From positions 1,182,001 through 1,246,000 of the forward strand of contig NZ_CP132542.1 of assembly GCF_030845175.1 (NCBI RefSeq): a stretch of DNA of 64,000 nucleotides, given 5' to 3'. Positions within the stretch are counted from its first letter, which is position 1, and each line of letters begins with the position of its first letter. The position numbers were made by a program, and so were the translations under genes. The DNA is from Coralliovum pocilloporae (GTDB lineage: Bacteria; Pseudomonadota; Alphaproteobacteria; Rhizobiales; Cohaesibacteraceae). Below are positions 9,553 through 17,702 of the stretch, piece by piece. The notes below the pieces were generated by a model that was not told the origin of the DNA, did no database searches, and worked only from the letters and a program-made list of their open reading frames with translations.

Positions 9553-9639
9553 TGGTGCCCCTGGCCCGACTCGAACGGGCACTCCGGTTAAGGAAACGGA
9601 TTTTGAATCCGTCGCGTCTACCAGTTCCGCCACAGGGGC
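9553..9639 (-). tRNA. tRNA-Leu (anticodon CAA)
   Basis: On the minus strand the acceptor arms GCCCCTG and CAGGGGC pair, the D arm reads GGCGGAACTGGTAGACGC, and the T loop is GTTCGAGTC. The anticodon stem-loop CGGATTCAAAATCCG gives CAA (leucine, TTG codons). There is a long class II variable arm, and CCA is encoded at the 3' end (9553-9555). Total length is 87 nt. It lies in the 376-base gap between tauC and the YqaA gene; apart from the tauC terminator nothing else was seen there. Confidence 0.95.
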
Positions 9640-9762
9640 ACGGAAGAAAGTGGGGCGATCATAGCGATGGCGGCGCTCCGGTCAACCAGTTTGAAAGGTC
9701 TGTTGAGAAAAACTGCATTTGCCCTCATAAGAGGATTTCAGATCAGCAACAGGACATCAAAC

Positions 9763-10341
9763 ATGCTCAGGCGACTCTATGACTGGACCATGGCTCTCGC
9801 GTCTGGAAAGCAGGCCCCCTGGGCACTTGGCGGGGTCTCTTTTGCGGAGAGTTCCGTCTTCCCGATTCCGCCCGACATCCTTCTGATTCCCATGGTTCTG
9901 GCAGAAAGGCGAAAGGCCGTTCAGTTTGCCGCACTCTGCACAATTACATCAGTTCTTGGCGGGATATTCGGCTATATCATCGGTGCCTTTCTCTATGAAC
10001 AGGTTGCGGCTCCGATCCTCGGTTTTTACGGCTATCAGGACAAGTTCGCAGACTTCGCAGACTGGTTTGCAGAATGGGGCCCATGGATTGTTTTCACCGC
10101 TGGCATTACGCCCTTTCCCTATAAGGTGATCACCATTGCAAGCGGTGCCGTCGGGCTGGCCATGCCGGTGTTCATTCTGGCCAGTGTCTTGTCGCGCGGC
10201 ATACGATTTTTCGCGGTCGCAGGCCTGCTTTATGTGTTCGGCCCGCCGATAAAGGATTTCATCGAAAAACGGCTTGGCCTCGTTTTTACCATTTTCGTAA
10301 TTTGTCTTGTCGGCGGTTTCCTGGCGATCAAGCTGCTCTGA
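9763..10341 (+). CDS. YqaA/DedA-type inner-membrane protein (VTT domain)
   Basis: A 192-residue multi-spanning membrane protein of the SNARE-associated/DedA superfamily, YqaA branch. FAESSVFPIPPDILLIPMVL and TPFPYKVITIASGAVGLAMP are the two conserved re-entrant segments of that family; members are linked to lipid flipping and membrane homeostasis. The ATG at 9763 is preferred over 9667, which would add a hydrophilic extension atypical of the family. dsbB follows 32 bases downstream on the same strand and may be cotranscribed. Confidence 0.75.
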   Translation: MLRRLYDWTMALASGKQAPWALGGVSFAESSVFPIPPDILLIPMVLAERRKAVQFAALCTITSVLGGIFGYIIGAFLYEQVAAPILGFYGYQDKFADFADWFAEWGPWIVFTAGITPFPYKVITIASGAVGLAMPVFILASVLSRGIRFFAVAGLLYVFGPPIKDFIEKRLGLVFTIFVICLVGGFLAIKLL

Positions 10342-10373
10342 CACCAAGGAACGGAATCCCCGGGGGATAGAAG

Positions 10374-10886
10374 ATGATGAGATCACCATCACTGATGGAT
10401 CACAAATGGCTGGGCCTCATATTCCTGCTGGGTGGCAGTGCCTCTATTGCCTCCGCCTGGGGCTTTGAACTGATAGGCGGTTACATCCCCTGCAAACTGT
10501 GCCTTGAGCAGCGTGAATCCTACTATCTCGCCCTGCCCATCGTTCTGATAGCCATGCTTGGTTTGTTCAAGCAGTGGCCGCAAGCCTGTCTGCGCCTGCT
10601 GTTTGGCATTGCGGGTCTTGCCATGCTGTTCGGCGCGCTGACCGGTGCCTACCAGGCAGGTGCTGAATGGGGATTCTGGCTTGGACCGAACGACTGCGGG
10701 GCTGGAACATCAGAAACCCTCGATGTGACCCAGCTCTTCAGTCAGCTGCAGACCTCGAAACTGGTTTCCTGCACGGAAGCAAGCTGGCGCATGTTCGGCC
10801 TGTCATTTGCCGGCTGGAACGCGGTGATTTCAGGTGGACTTGCCTTGCTTGCCCTCTTTGCGGCCCTGCGTCCGGTCAAGTCATAA
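10374..10886 (+). CDS. dsbB: Disulfide bond formation protein DsbB
   Basis: A 170-residue inner-membrane quinone-linked thiol oxidase with four predicted helices. The first periplasmic loop has the CKLC redox pair (GGYIPCKLCLEQRESYY) and the second loop has Cys in NDCGAG and in LVSCTEASW, matching the two disulfides of DsbB. It would reoxidise a DsbA-type protein and pass electrons to quinone. Starts at the ATG after GGGGGATAGAAG; a second in-frame ATG three bases on is equally possible. Confidence 0.82.
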   Translation: MMRSPSLMDHKWLGLIFLLGGSASIASAWGFELIGGYIPCKLCLEQRESYYLALPIVLIAMLGLFKQWPQACLRLLFGIAGLAMLFGALTGAYQAGAEWGFWLGPNDCGAGTSETLDVTQLFSQLQTSKLVSCTEASWRMFGLSFAGWNAVISGGLALLALFAALRPVKS

Positions 10887-10892
10887 CACTCC

Positions 10893-10961
10893 AGAGTTCT
10901 AGTTCCAGAGCAGGTTGCGCTAAACCGGGGTCACGCGACACGCTTTATGGGTCTGAACTCT
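10893..10961. repeat. Inverted repeat between convergent dsbB and HNH gene
   Basis: AGAGTTC at 10893-10899 and GAACTCT at 10955-10961 flank about 55 bases that include AGAGCAGGTTGCGCT and GCGACACGCT. It spans the gap between two convergent genes and overlaps the stop codon of the HNH gene. It may act as a bidirectional terminator or be a decayed palindromic intergenic element; no T-run is present. Confidence 0.35.
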
Positions 10962-11517
10962 AAGGCTGCAGTTCCACATCCCAGTAGAGATAATCCAGCC
11001 AGCTGTCATGGAGATAGTTGGGGGGGAAAGAACGGCCATTTCTATGCAGATCATGAACCGTCGGCATGTAAGGCCATTGCCGCGGCACCATGCCAATCAC
11101 ATGCGGATCCTTGTTGCCCTTGCGCAGATTGCACGGCGAGCAGGCCGCAACAACATTGTCCCAGGTGGTCTGCCCGCCCTTGGAGCGCGGAATGACATGA
11201 TCAAAGGTCAAATCATGTGGTGAACCGCAATACTGGCACTCAAACCGATCGCGCAGAAAAACATTGAAGCGTGTAAAGGCCGGGTGCAGCGATGGTTTCA
11301 CATAGGATTTCAGGCAAACGACGCTTGGCAGCTTCATCTCGAAAGACGGGCTGTGTGCCACAACATCATATTCAGAGAGAATGGAGACCCGGTCCAGAAA
11401 GACGGCCTTGATGGCATCCTGCCACGACCATAAAGACAGAGGGTAATAACTCAACGGACGGAAGTCTGCGTTCAGCACAAGAGCCGGATGGGCATCAAGC
11501 GAGACGTGTACAGTCAA
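10960..11517 (-). CDS. HNH endonuclease family protein
   Basis: A 185-residue protein with a standard HNH fold in its middle: FECQYCGSPHDLTFDHVIP, then SKGGQTTWDNVVAACSPCN, with two CxxC-type zinc pairs and the catalytic DH. The N terminus (LDAHPALVLNADFRPLSYYPLS) is the usual leader of this widespread single-copy alphaproteobacterial HNH family, whose cellular job is unknown. Translation appears to start at a TTG at 11517, preceded by AAAGGAG at good spacing. No phage or restriction genes are adjacent, so it is probably a housekeeping nuclease. Confidence 0.8.
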   Translation of the reverse strand: MTVHVSLDAHPALVLNADFRPLSYYPLSLWSWQDAIKAVFLDRVSILSEYDVVAHSPSFEMKLPSVVCLKSYVKPSLHPAFTRFNVFLRDRFECQYCGSPHDLTFDHVIPRSKGGQTTWDNVVAACSPCNLRKGNKDPHVIGMVPRQWPYMPTVHDLHRNGRSFPPNYLHDSWLDYLYWDVELQP

Positions 11518-11667
11518 TTCACGCTCCTTTACGCTTTGATTCGGAGGAATCCCGGAAAGCGCCCTTATATTTTACAAGGAACGTGACAGATCTGTGAAGT
11601 CTTTTTAAAGCTTTAGCGGTTTTTGCAGCCTCCTCTCACGGCTCAATATTGCCGTGGTAACCTCCTG

Positions 11668-13209
11668 TTAACGAAGTGTATTCTGATTTTTATCAGCAGT
11701 CTTTACCTCATCTTTCTGAGAAAGAGACGCTTTGTCGCGGCCGTCCAGAAGTGACATGCTCCGTTCCATGGCACCACCGATACCGGGGGCCGTATCACGG
11801 AAGAAATCAAGCCCCACACCGCGGTCAACAGCCGCAAGGCCAAACATATAGGTACTGAGGTCGATACCCTGCAGATTGACCACACGCTTGGACGGGTCAA
11901 GCGCTCCACAACGCCACAATACTTTCAGCCCCCGATGGTCATAAAGGCACTCATCGCGCCGATACATCTCCATCAGTTCAGAGACAATCTGTGACCCTTC
12001 CGGACGGTTTGGCACATATCGCTGCTCAATCGGAAGGAACCCACCCATAATGGATGGTGAAAATGTGTGGTTGGGATTATCGCCAAGACTGTTCGCGGCA
12101 TAGCGCTCACCCGTGGGCTCGCCCGTCTCGTGATTCCACATCAGTTCGGCACCGGCACCCAGACCCCACCAGCGATCCGCATATTTGCCGCCACCGCGCC
12201 AGCGGAACCAGTCACGATCAGCCTCCATGGCTTCGGCAAGTTCCTTACCATAGGTCGGATTGGTAAGCAGATCACGACACATGTAGTAACCAAACTGCAG
12301 CGTGAAGTGAGAAACGAAGTTATTCCCGCCTGTGGCCAGAACCGTTTTACCGCTGAAGAACAGCTGCGGCAGATTCCGGACATCCGTCAGATACTTGTCC
12401 CAGAATCTGTGCGCCACATCAGGAGCGCGGCTCATTCCCTCAACGGACCGCCCGATACAGGGCAACAGCACATATTCATCGTAAAGGAGAGACCAGAACC
12501 GGTCTTCCAGCTTCTCATTCCGTCCATAGAAGACCTGATTGATGCTGGGGCGGAATGTCTCGCGAATGGCTGTGTTCCAGCGGACGGAAAAAACCAGTTT
12601 CCAGGCAAGGTCGACCACTTCCGGCATATCGGTCTGACCGGTATCCATTGCTTTTCCGGCAAAATGATTGCCGACCATGGCCGCACCGGCTGCCAGCAAT
12701 GCCGTATCAATGGTGGAATAGGTATACTTGCTGACGAATTCAGCAGCCCCCGTATCCCCGTTGATAAAATGATGATACCAGCCGCTCTTTGAACGCTCTG
12801 TATAAAACCCGGCTGTGGGATCATCATTGAGAAGATTGCGCAGGGTAAATGCAGCCTTCTTCTCCGCGTCCGCAACCGTCCCGAGCTTATCGCCAATAGC
12901 CAGTGAAATCAGGCCGATACCTGTCGCAGCAATAGAGGATATCCGCCGCTCCTGATGCTCTGCATCAATGCGCAGAAGATCAAGATACTGCCCGGTTTCC
13001 GGAACCCTGAAATGCTCATCATAGAGCTTCAGCGTTGTTTCCAGCTGCTCTCGGACAAACCGTCGCTGATCCTCTGTGAGGTGAACCCCTTCCGGGATCC
13101 TGTCAAGTGATCTTGATATATCACCGGCTTCTTCCTCGGCCCAAACCGGTGAAGACAGAACAATACTGACTATTAAAAGTCCTGACCGGACCAACCGCGC
13201 CAACGGCAT
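11668..13209 (-). CDS. Secreted glycoamylase-like (COG5368/GH144-like) protein, function unproven
   Basis: A 513-residue protein with a signal peptide (MPLARLVRSGLLIVSIVLSSPVWA). The body contains GWYHHFINGDTG, YSTIDTALLAAGAAMVGNHF, FWSLLYDEYVLLP, FVSHFTLQFGYYM and WWGLGAGAE. In order and spacing these resemble the (alpha/alpha)6 glycoamylase-like domain of cyclic beta-1,2-glucan synthases and GH144 beta-1,2-glucanases. A periplasmic role in glucan turnover is therefore possible. The ATG at 13209 follows GGGAGAAGG and gives a clean signal peptide. It stands alone among unrelated genes. The family link is pattern recognition only; catalytic residues could not be assigned. Confidence 0.5.
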   Translation of the reverse strand: MPLARLVRSGLLIVSIVLSSPVWAEEEAGDISRSLDRIPEGVHLTEDQRRFVREQLETTLKLYDEHFRVPETGQYLDLLRIDAEHQERRISSIAATGIGLISLAIGDKLGTVADAEKKAAFTLRNLLNDDPTAGFYTERSKSGWYHHFINGDTGAAEFVSKYTYSTIDTALLAAGAAMVGNHFAGKAMDTGQTDMPEVVDLAWKLVFSVRWNTAIRETFRPSINQVFYGRNEKLEDRFWSLLYDEYVLLPCIGRSVEGMSRAPDVAHRFWDKYLTDVRNLPQLFFSGKTVLATGGNNFVSHFTLQFGYYMCRDLLTNPTYGKELAEAMEADRDWFRWRGGGKYADRWWGLGAGAELMWNHETGEPTGERYAANSLGDNPNHTFSPSIMGGFLPIEQRYVPNRPEGSQIVSELMEMYRRDECLYDHRGLKVLWRCGALDPSKRVVNLQGIDLSTYMFGLAAVDRGVGLDFFRDTAPGIGGAMERSMSLLDGRDKASLSQKDEVKTADKNQNTLR

Positions 13210-13314
13210 GAACTCAACCTTCTCCCAGGAACGTCCCACAGATGGGGTATCAACACCGTGATTTCAATTGAACAAAGCTCAAAACATCTGACAGAGCGGT
13301 GACATTATCACCAT

Positions 13315-13968
13315 TCAGCCCGCAAGAACCCGACGCAGGAACCGCTCTCCCAGGGCGATACCATCATCATCAATATCATGCCCTGTCCCGCGCGCGATAT
13401 GCCATTCACATTGAAGGCCTGCCGCCTGCAATGCATTGGATGTCTCAAACATGGCACCAAGAGGCACCACATCATCCTGGTCGCCATGCACAAGGGAAAC
13501 CGGAATAGCGGTGTCAACGGCCTCAGGCAGCTTGCCCGCTCCGGCCAGGCGGCCTGAATACCCCAGAATTCCAGCCGGAGAGGCTGCCCGTCTCAAACCG
13601 TTATGCAGCGCCATCATGGTGCCCTGGCTGAAACCCACAAGCGCCATATTGGCATCCTCGACACCCTGCCGCTTCAAAAGGTCATCAAGATAGGAATCAA
13701 GACGATCCTGGGCATGGCAAACCCCGGCCCAAAGCTGCTCGGGACTGCGGTCGTGAAGCGGGAACCACTGATAGCCATAAGGGCCATCCTCGCAGGCTTC
13801 GGGCGCATTGGGCGCGACAAACATGGTATCGGGAAACTTCATGCACCAGTCCCGACCCAGAGAGATCAGGTCGTTACCATCCGCACCATATCCATGCAGC
13901 AGAACCACAAGAGACGCGGGCTCCCCACCGGAAACCGGCTCCAGTATCAATTCGTCAAGTTCAGACAT
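13315..13968 (-). CDS. Carboxylesterase/phospholipase, alpha/beta hydrolase
   Basis: A 217-residue cytoplasmic serine hydrolase of the carboxylesterase/thioesterase family. It has the oxyanion-region motif VVLLHGYGADGNDLISL, the nucleophile elbow GFSQGTMMAL, the acid in VHGDQDDVVPLG and the catalytic His in RGTGHDID. Such enzymes cleave short acyl esters or lysophospholipids and have broad specificity, so the physiological substrate is open. The ATG at 13968 follows GGAGAATGA. Confidence 0.78.
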   Translation of the reverse strand: MSELDELILEPVSGGEPASLVVLLHGYGADGNDLISLGRDWCMKFPDTMFVAPNAPEACEDGPYGYQWFPLHDRSPEQLWAGVCHAQDRLDSYLDDLLKRQGVEDANMALVGFSQGTMMALHNGLRRAASPAGILGYSGRLAGAGKLPEAVDTAIPVSLVHGDQDDVVPLGAMFETSNALQAAGLQCEWHIARGTGHDIDDDGIALGERFLRRVLAG

Positions 13969-14015
13969 TCATTCTCCAGCGTCCGCCTGACCCCAGGCCG
14001 CAGACTTACGTCAGT

Positions 14016-14780
14016 CTAGAGGGGAATCACATCCCGCCCCTGTTTGAGTGTTTGATAATAGGCCCAGAACAGCCGGGCGGCTACCGATCGATGCGGCGAC
14101 CATCGCATGGCGATTTCTCTGAGCTCCCTGTCTGTTGGACGCTCTGGCAGCTGAAGAGCTGCCTCAACAGCAATACGCAGGGCCAGATCGCCTGCGGGAA
14201 AGATATCCGGATGCCCCTCACAGAACATCAGATAAACCTCCCCGGTCCAGGGACCTATGCCCTTGATACGCGTCAGCGCGGCCAAGGCCTCTTCTGCAGA
14301 AAACAGAGACAGCGTTTCCAGATTGAGGGTACCCTCATCAATTGCTGCTGCAAGCGCACGGATTGAACGGATTTTCGGCCCCGACAAGCCGCAAAGCCGA
14401 TAGGTTTCATCGGTTGCCGCAGCCAGCTCTGAAGCAGACACAACCGGGAAATGCTCATAAAACCGCTTTGTCAGAGCTGACGCACTGGCTTTTGACACCA
14501 TCTGGGCAATGATAATCTCGACAAGCCCCGAAAGACCGGGCTTTCGCAATCTCAGCGGAACCTCAGATACAGCATCCGCAACAGGCCCGAGTGCAGGATC
14601 CTGCGCCAGCAGAATTGCAAGGCCAGCCGCCACATCTGCCTCTGTTCTGATTGCATCCTGAGTTGCCAACGGAGTATCGTCCCTTTCGAAATCCAACAGG
14701 ACAGTGACAAGAGTGCCGTGACAAGACAACCCGTTTTCCGTTTTGCCCCCAGCCCAAACGGCCTGCTGCATCTTGGACAT
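14016..14780 (-). CDS. DNA-3-methyladenine glycosylase II family (HhH-GPD)
   Basis: A base-excision repair glycosylase of up to 254 residues. The helix-hairpin-helix ITRIKGIGPWTGEVYLMFCEG-type segment (LTRIKGIGPWTGEVYL) is followed by the catalytic Asp in DIFPAGDLALRIAV, as in AlkA. IIAQMVSKASASALTKRF is the usual helix before it. The start is uncertain: the ATG at 14780 makes the gene overlap divergent gluQ by 63 bases, while a TTG at 14696 would remove the overlap and still keep the domain whole. It lacks the N-terminal AlkA domain, as is common for alphaproteobacterial forms. Confidence 0.75.
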   Translation of the reverse strand: MSKMQQAVWAGGKTENGLSCHGTLVTVLLDFERDDTPLATQDAIRTEADVAAGLAILLAQDPALGPVADAVSEVPLRLRKPGLSGLVEIIIAQMVSKASASALTKRFYEHFPVVSASELAAATDETYRLCGLSGPKIRSIRALAAAIDEGTLNLETLSLFSAEEALAALTRIKGIGPWTGEVYLMFCEGHPDIFPAGDLALRIAVEAALQLPERPTDRELREIAMRWSPHRSVAARLFWAYYQTLKQGRDVIPL

Positions 14781-15620
14781 GCCCTGTCAGCACTGATCAA
14801 CTTCCATGCAGCCAAGCTGCTCGGCGGCCGTTTTCTGCTCCGCATTGAAGACATTGACGTGACCAGATCGCGGCCTGAATTCGAGGAAGCCATCTACGAG
14901 GATCTTCACTGGCTGGGCCTCGATTGGGAAACACCGGTCAGGCGGCAATCCGAGCACAGAACGACTTATGCTGCAGCCCTCGAAACGCTGAAACAGACAG
15001 TCCGACTCTACCCCGCTTTCCTCAGTCGCAAGGAAATCCGCGCGGCAATCGAGGGTCAGAACACCGAACAACCCTGGCCCAATGACCCGGACGGCGCGCC
15101 GCACTATCCGCCCATGGACCGCCTGAGATCGCAGGACGATATCAAGACCCGCCTGTCTGCTGGCGAAGCCTTCGCGCTGCGGCTCGATATGCAGGCCGCT
15201 CTTGCTTCATGCCCCTCTTCTCTTAACTGGAGGGAGCTTTCTGACACAGGGCAAGAGCAGTTCATCACCGCCAGTCCGGCAGATTGGGGAGACGTGCTTC
15301 TGGCTCGCAAGGATTTCCCTGCCAGCTATCACCTCAGTGTTGTTGTGGACGATGCCGAACAGGGCGTGACACATGTGGTCCGGGGGCATGACCTCTATCA
15401 TGCCACCTCTGTTCATCGCCTGCTGCAGACAGTGCTCGGGTACGAACCACCTGTCTATCATCATCATCGTCTGGTTCTGGATGGAGATGGTCGCAAGCTC
15501 TCCAAATCTCTGGCCAGCACAAGCCTGGACAGTCTACGCAGAGATGGAAAAACACCTGACGACATCAGAAAGATGGTCGGGTTTTCAGAACCGGACCTCA
15601 GAGCATTTCAACAATATTGA
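14718..15620 (+). CDS. gluQ: Glutamyl-Q tRNA(Asp) synthetase
   Basis: A 300-residue truncated glutamyl-tRNA synthetase paralogue that attaches glutamate to queuosine in tRNA-Asp. It has the class I motifs FAPSPNGLLHLGHALSAL (HIGH) and DGRKLSKS (KMSKS), and lacks the anticodon-binding domain, which separates GluQ from GltX. The start is a GTG at 14718. Its 5' end runs against a DNA glycosylase gene, and its 3' end overlaps the convergent AEC transporter by 23 bases. Confidence 0.85.
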   Translation: MTRQPVFRFAPSPNGLLHLGHALSALINFHAAKLLGGRFLLRIEDIDVTRSRPEFEEAIYEDLHWLGLDWETPVRRQSEHRTTYAAALETLKQTVRLYPAFLSRKEIRAAIEGQNTEQPWPNDPDGAPHYPPMDRLRSQDDIKTRLSAGEAFALRLDMQAALASCPSSLNWRELSDTGQEQFITASPADWGDVLLARKDFPASYHLSVVVDDAEQGVTHVVRGHDLYHATSVHRLLQTVLGYEPPVYHHHRLVLDGDGRKLSKSLASTSLDSLRRDGKTPDDIRKMVGFSEPDLRAFQQY

Positions 15621-16554
15621 ACCAGAGCCCCATGCTGACCGCAGCAAGGCCGGTTGTCAGTGTCACCGCATTTGACGACAGAGCATGACCGGTCCGGAAA
15701 TGGCTGGCCATCAGATAAGCATTCACGCCCGTGGGTGCAGCTGCCATCAGAACAATCACCTTGACCCAGAGCAGCGGCAGGTCAGACATCATGGTTGCGG
15801 TGAACAGAACCAGTGCGGGCATCAGCAGAAGTTTGATCGGCATCAGAGAGAGAGCCTGCGGCAGATTTTCAGATATTCCATAGGACTGGAGAACCAGACC
15901 GATCGCAAAAAGCGCCAGAGGCACAGCCGTCACACCTATGCGATCGAGAACACTCCCCATAAGATCCGGCATCGGCAATCCGAGAACAGCCCAGAAACCG
16001 CCAGCCATCAGACCAATGATAATTGGGTTGGTCAGCACGGATTTCAAAACCCTGAGAACAGTCTCTGTTGGTGCCCGAACCAGATCCCGCTCCCCGTCCG
16101 CCAAAGCCGCCCGTTCCATCAGAATGGCACTGACCAGCATCATCAGGGGCAGATGAACCGAAATCAGCAGCAGAGCAGGTACAGCCCCTTCATCCCCGTA
16201 GGCTGAGAGCACAAAGGGCATACCAATGAGAACCGGGTTGCCATAGCCGGAACAAATGCCTCCGATCACGGCCGCCCGTGCATTCCTGCCAAACAGACGT
16301 CCGATGACAAACTGCCCGACAATCCACGCAACAAGAACCGCAGAAAAATAGACAGCCCAGAGCGACCAGGGCCTGACAATGGAGAAATCAGCAACGGCCA
16401 GTTTGTGAAACAGAAAGAGCGGCATCGCGATCTTGAAAACGAAATCACTGAGCGCCTCTCCCGCATGATCAGGCAGGATTGAGAACAAGCCAATCAGGTA
16501 TCCCAGTGCGATTAGGCCAAAAATCGGCAGAATCAATGAGAGAGTATCAACCAT
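15598..16554 (-). CDS. AEC family transporter (auxin efflux carrier-like)
   Basis: A 318-residue membrane protein with about ten hydrophobic helices in two five-helix halves. It starts MVDTLSLILPIFGLIALGYL and contains GYGNPVLIGMPFVLSAYGDE and AAPTGVNAYLMASHF, the crossover motifs of the AEC/BART superfamily. Bacterial members export or import small organic acids; the substrate cannot be read from sequence. Its 3' end overlaps gluQ by 23 bases in convergent orientation. Confidence 0.78.
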   Translation of the reverse strand: MVDTLSLILPIFGLIALGYLIGLFSILPDHAGEALSDFVFKIAMPLFLFHKLAVADFSIVRPWSLWAVYFSAVLVAWIVGQFVIGRLFGRNARAAVIGGICSGYGNPVLIGMPFVLSAYGDEGAVPALLLISVHLPLMMLVSAILMERAALADGERDLVRAPTETVLRVLKSVLTNPIIIGLMAGGFWAVLGLPMPDLMGSVLDRIGVTAVPLALFAIGLVLQSYGISENLPQALSLMPIKLLLMPALVLFTATMMSDLPLLWVKVIVLMAAAPTGVNAYLMASHFRTGHALSSNAVTLTTGLAAVSMGLWFNIVEML

Positions 16555-16655
16555 TTCCGGACTTTCCGCCTCATTACAGCTCTGTCTTAGTAAGCCGTTA
16601 AACCAAGCCTGTCATTGCTGAACTGAACAAATGCGTTGCGCGTGAAAGCAGGACA

Positions 16656-17684
16656 ATGGAAACAGATCGCAATCCCGATGCCGACAAAGGCAGGCAGATC
16701 CTGCTGGCTTATGCCCGCTATGGCGCTGAAGCCCTTGCTGGCTCCTTGCCTGTCACACGACGCAAGCGGCTTGAGAAAGCTATGTCGTCAACACTTGCCC
16801 TGCTTGAAACGGAACTGATGCGCGATGCGGCACAATCCGTGGTCATGACAACCATCACACGACCACAGGATCTGATGACCGATATCGCAGCACTGGTGGA
16901 AACCCGGTCAGTGCAGACCGGTCATTCCACGGCCTGGCAGGTCGATAATGCCCTGCCATCAAAGCTGGCCGCTCCCACATCCTCACTTATACTGGCAACG
17001 CTGACCATTTCTGAATATGCCCTGTCACTCTGCGACAGCGGTGTTCTCATGCTGGACCTGTCCGGGTTTCAGCCACACAAAACCGCATCCCTTACCCTGA
17101 CCATAACCTTGTCGGCCAGCGCAGATCTTTCAAAGTCAGATCAGGCTGTGTTGAACGGCATTCAGGCGGGCCTTGGCCAGGCAGGCGGCTCTCTTCTGGA
17201 ACGTCGTATTTCAGACCAGGACCGCTGCTGGACCATTACGGTCCCGGCGCGACGGACAGAGACCAGAGGGCAAAAGCGGGGCGGCTCGATCCAGTCCCGA
17301 TTTGATCTCACCGAGACCGGCTCCTGCCTTGTCATCTCACAGCAACCACTCAGTACAACGCTCTCTGCTCTTCTGCGTGGCTGCGGACTTGATTGTCTGG
17401 ACTACCAGCCGGATATGCCGATCGTCAGCCCTGGCGAGATCAGCGCAATCATCATTGATCGGGATATGACAGACGATCTTCCAAACGACTGGCAGGCCCT
17501 GTTGAGAGCAACGGCCCGTACCCAGCCGGTTATCGCTCTGACCAGCAACCCGTCGGACGTGCGTGATCTTGGGTTCGAGCCCTCATCCGTCGCACCAAAA
17601 CCGGCCTCCGTCTCCGAAATTATTGCGCTTCTGGACGCCGAAATCATGGCGCGGTCCGCAAGTCAGCACTCATCCGACCGTTAA
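16656..17684 (+). CDS. Degenerate histidine-kinase/receiver-like protein of unknown function
   Basis: A 342-residue soluble protein not recognised as a named family. Residues about 145-200 (IQAGLGQAGGSLLERRISDQ, then CWTITVPARR) look like the final part of a HATPase_c domain without clear N and G1 boxes. Residues about 225-335 look like a receiver domain: IIIDRDM could hold the phospho-acceptor Asp, VIALTSNPSD is the Ser/Thr region and APKPASVSEI is the conserved Lys-Pro. The N terminus is alpha-helical. It may be a pseudo-hybrid kinase. A CtrA-like half-conserved box (TTAG-N7-TTAA) sits about 55 bases upstream at 16587-16601. Function is unknown. Confidence 0.45.
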   Translation: METDRNPDADKGRQILLAYARYGAEALAGSLPVTRRKRLEKAMSSTLALLETELMRDAAQSVVMTTITRPQDLMTDIAALVETRSVQTGHSTAWQVDNALPSKLAAPTSSLILATLTISEYALSLCDSGVLMLDLSGFQPHKTASLTLTITLSASADLSKSDQAVLNGIQAGLGQAGGSLLERRISDQDRCWTITVPARRTETRGQKRGGSIQSRFDLTETGSCLVISQQPLSTTLSALLRGCGLDCLDYQPDMPIVSPGEISAIIIDRDMTDDLPNDWQALLRATARTQPVIALTSNPSDVRDLGFEPSSVAPKPASVSEIIALLDAEIMARSASQHSSDR

Positions 17685-17702
17685 ACGGGGATACCGGTTT
17701 GA

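Noticed and set aside
10893-10961. Attachment site or phage remnant near the HNH gene
   Set aside because: The dyad is short and there is no integrase, and the tRNA-Leu at 9.55 kb has no duplicated 3' end nearby.
12067-12792. Open frame of 241 codons antisense to the glycoamylase-like gene
   Set aside because: The opposite frame has a signal peptide and domain motifs; this one has neither.
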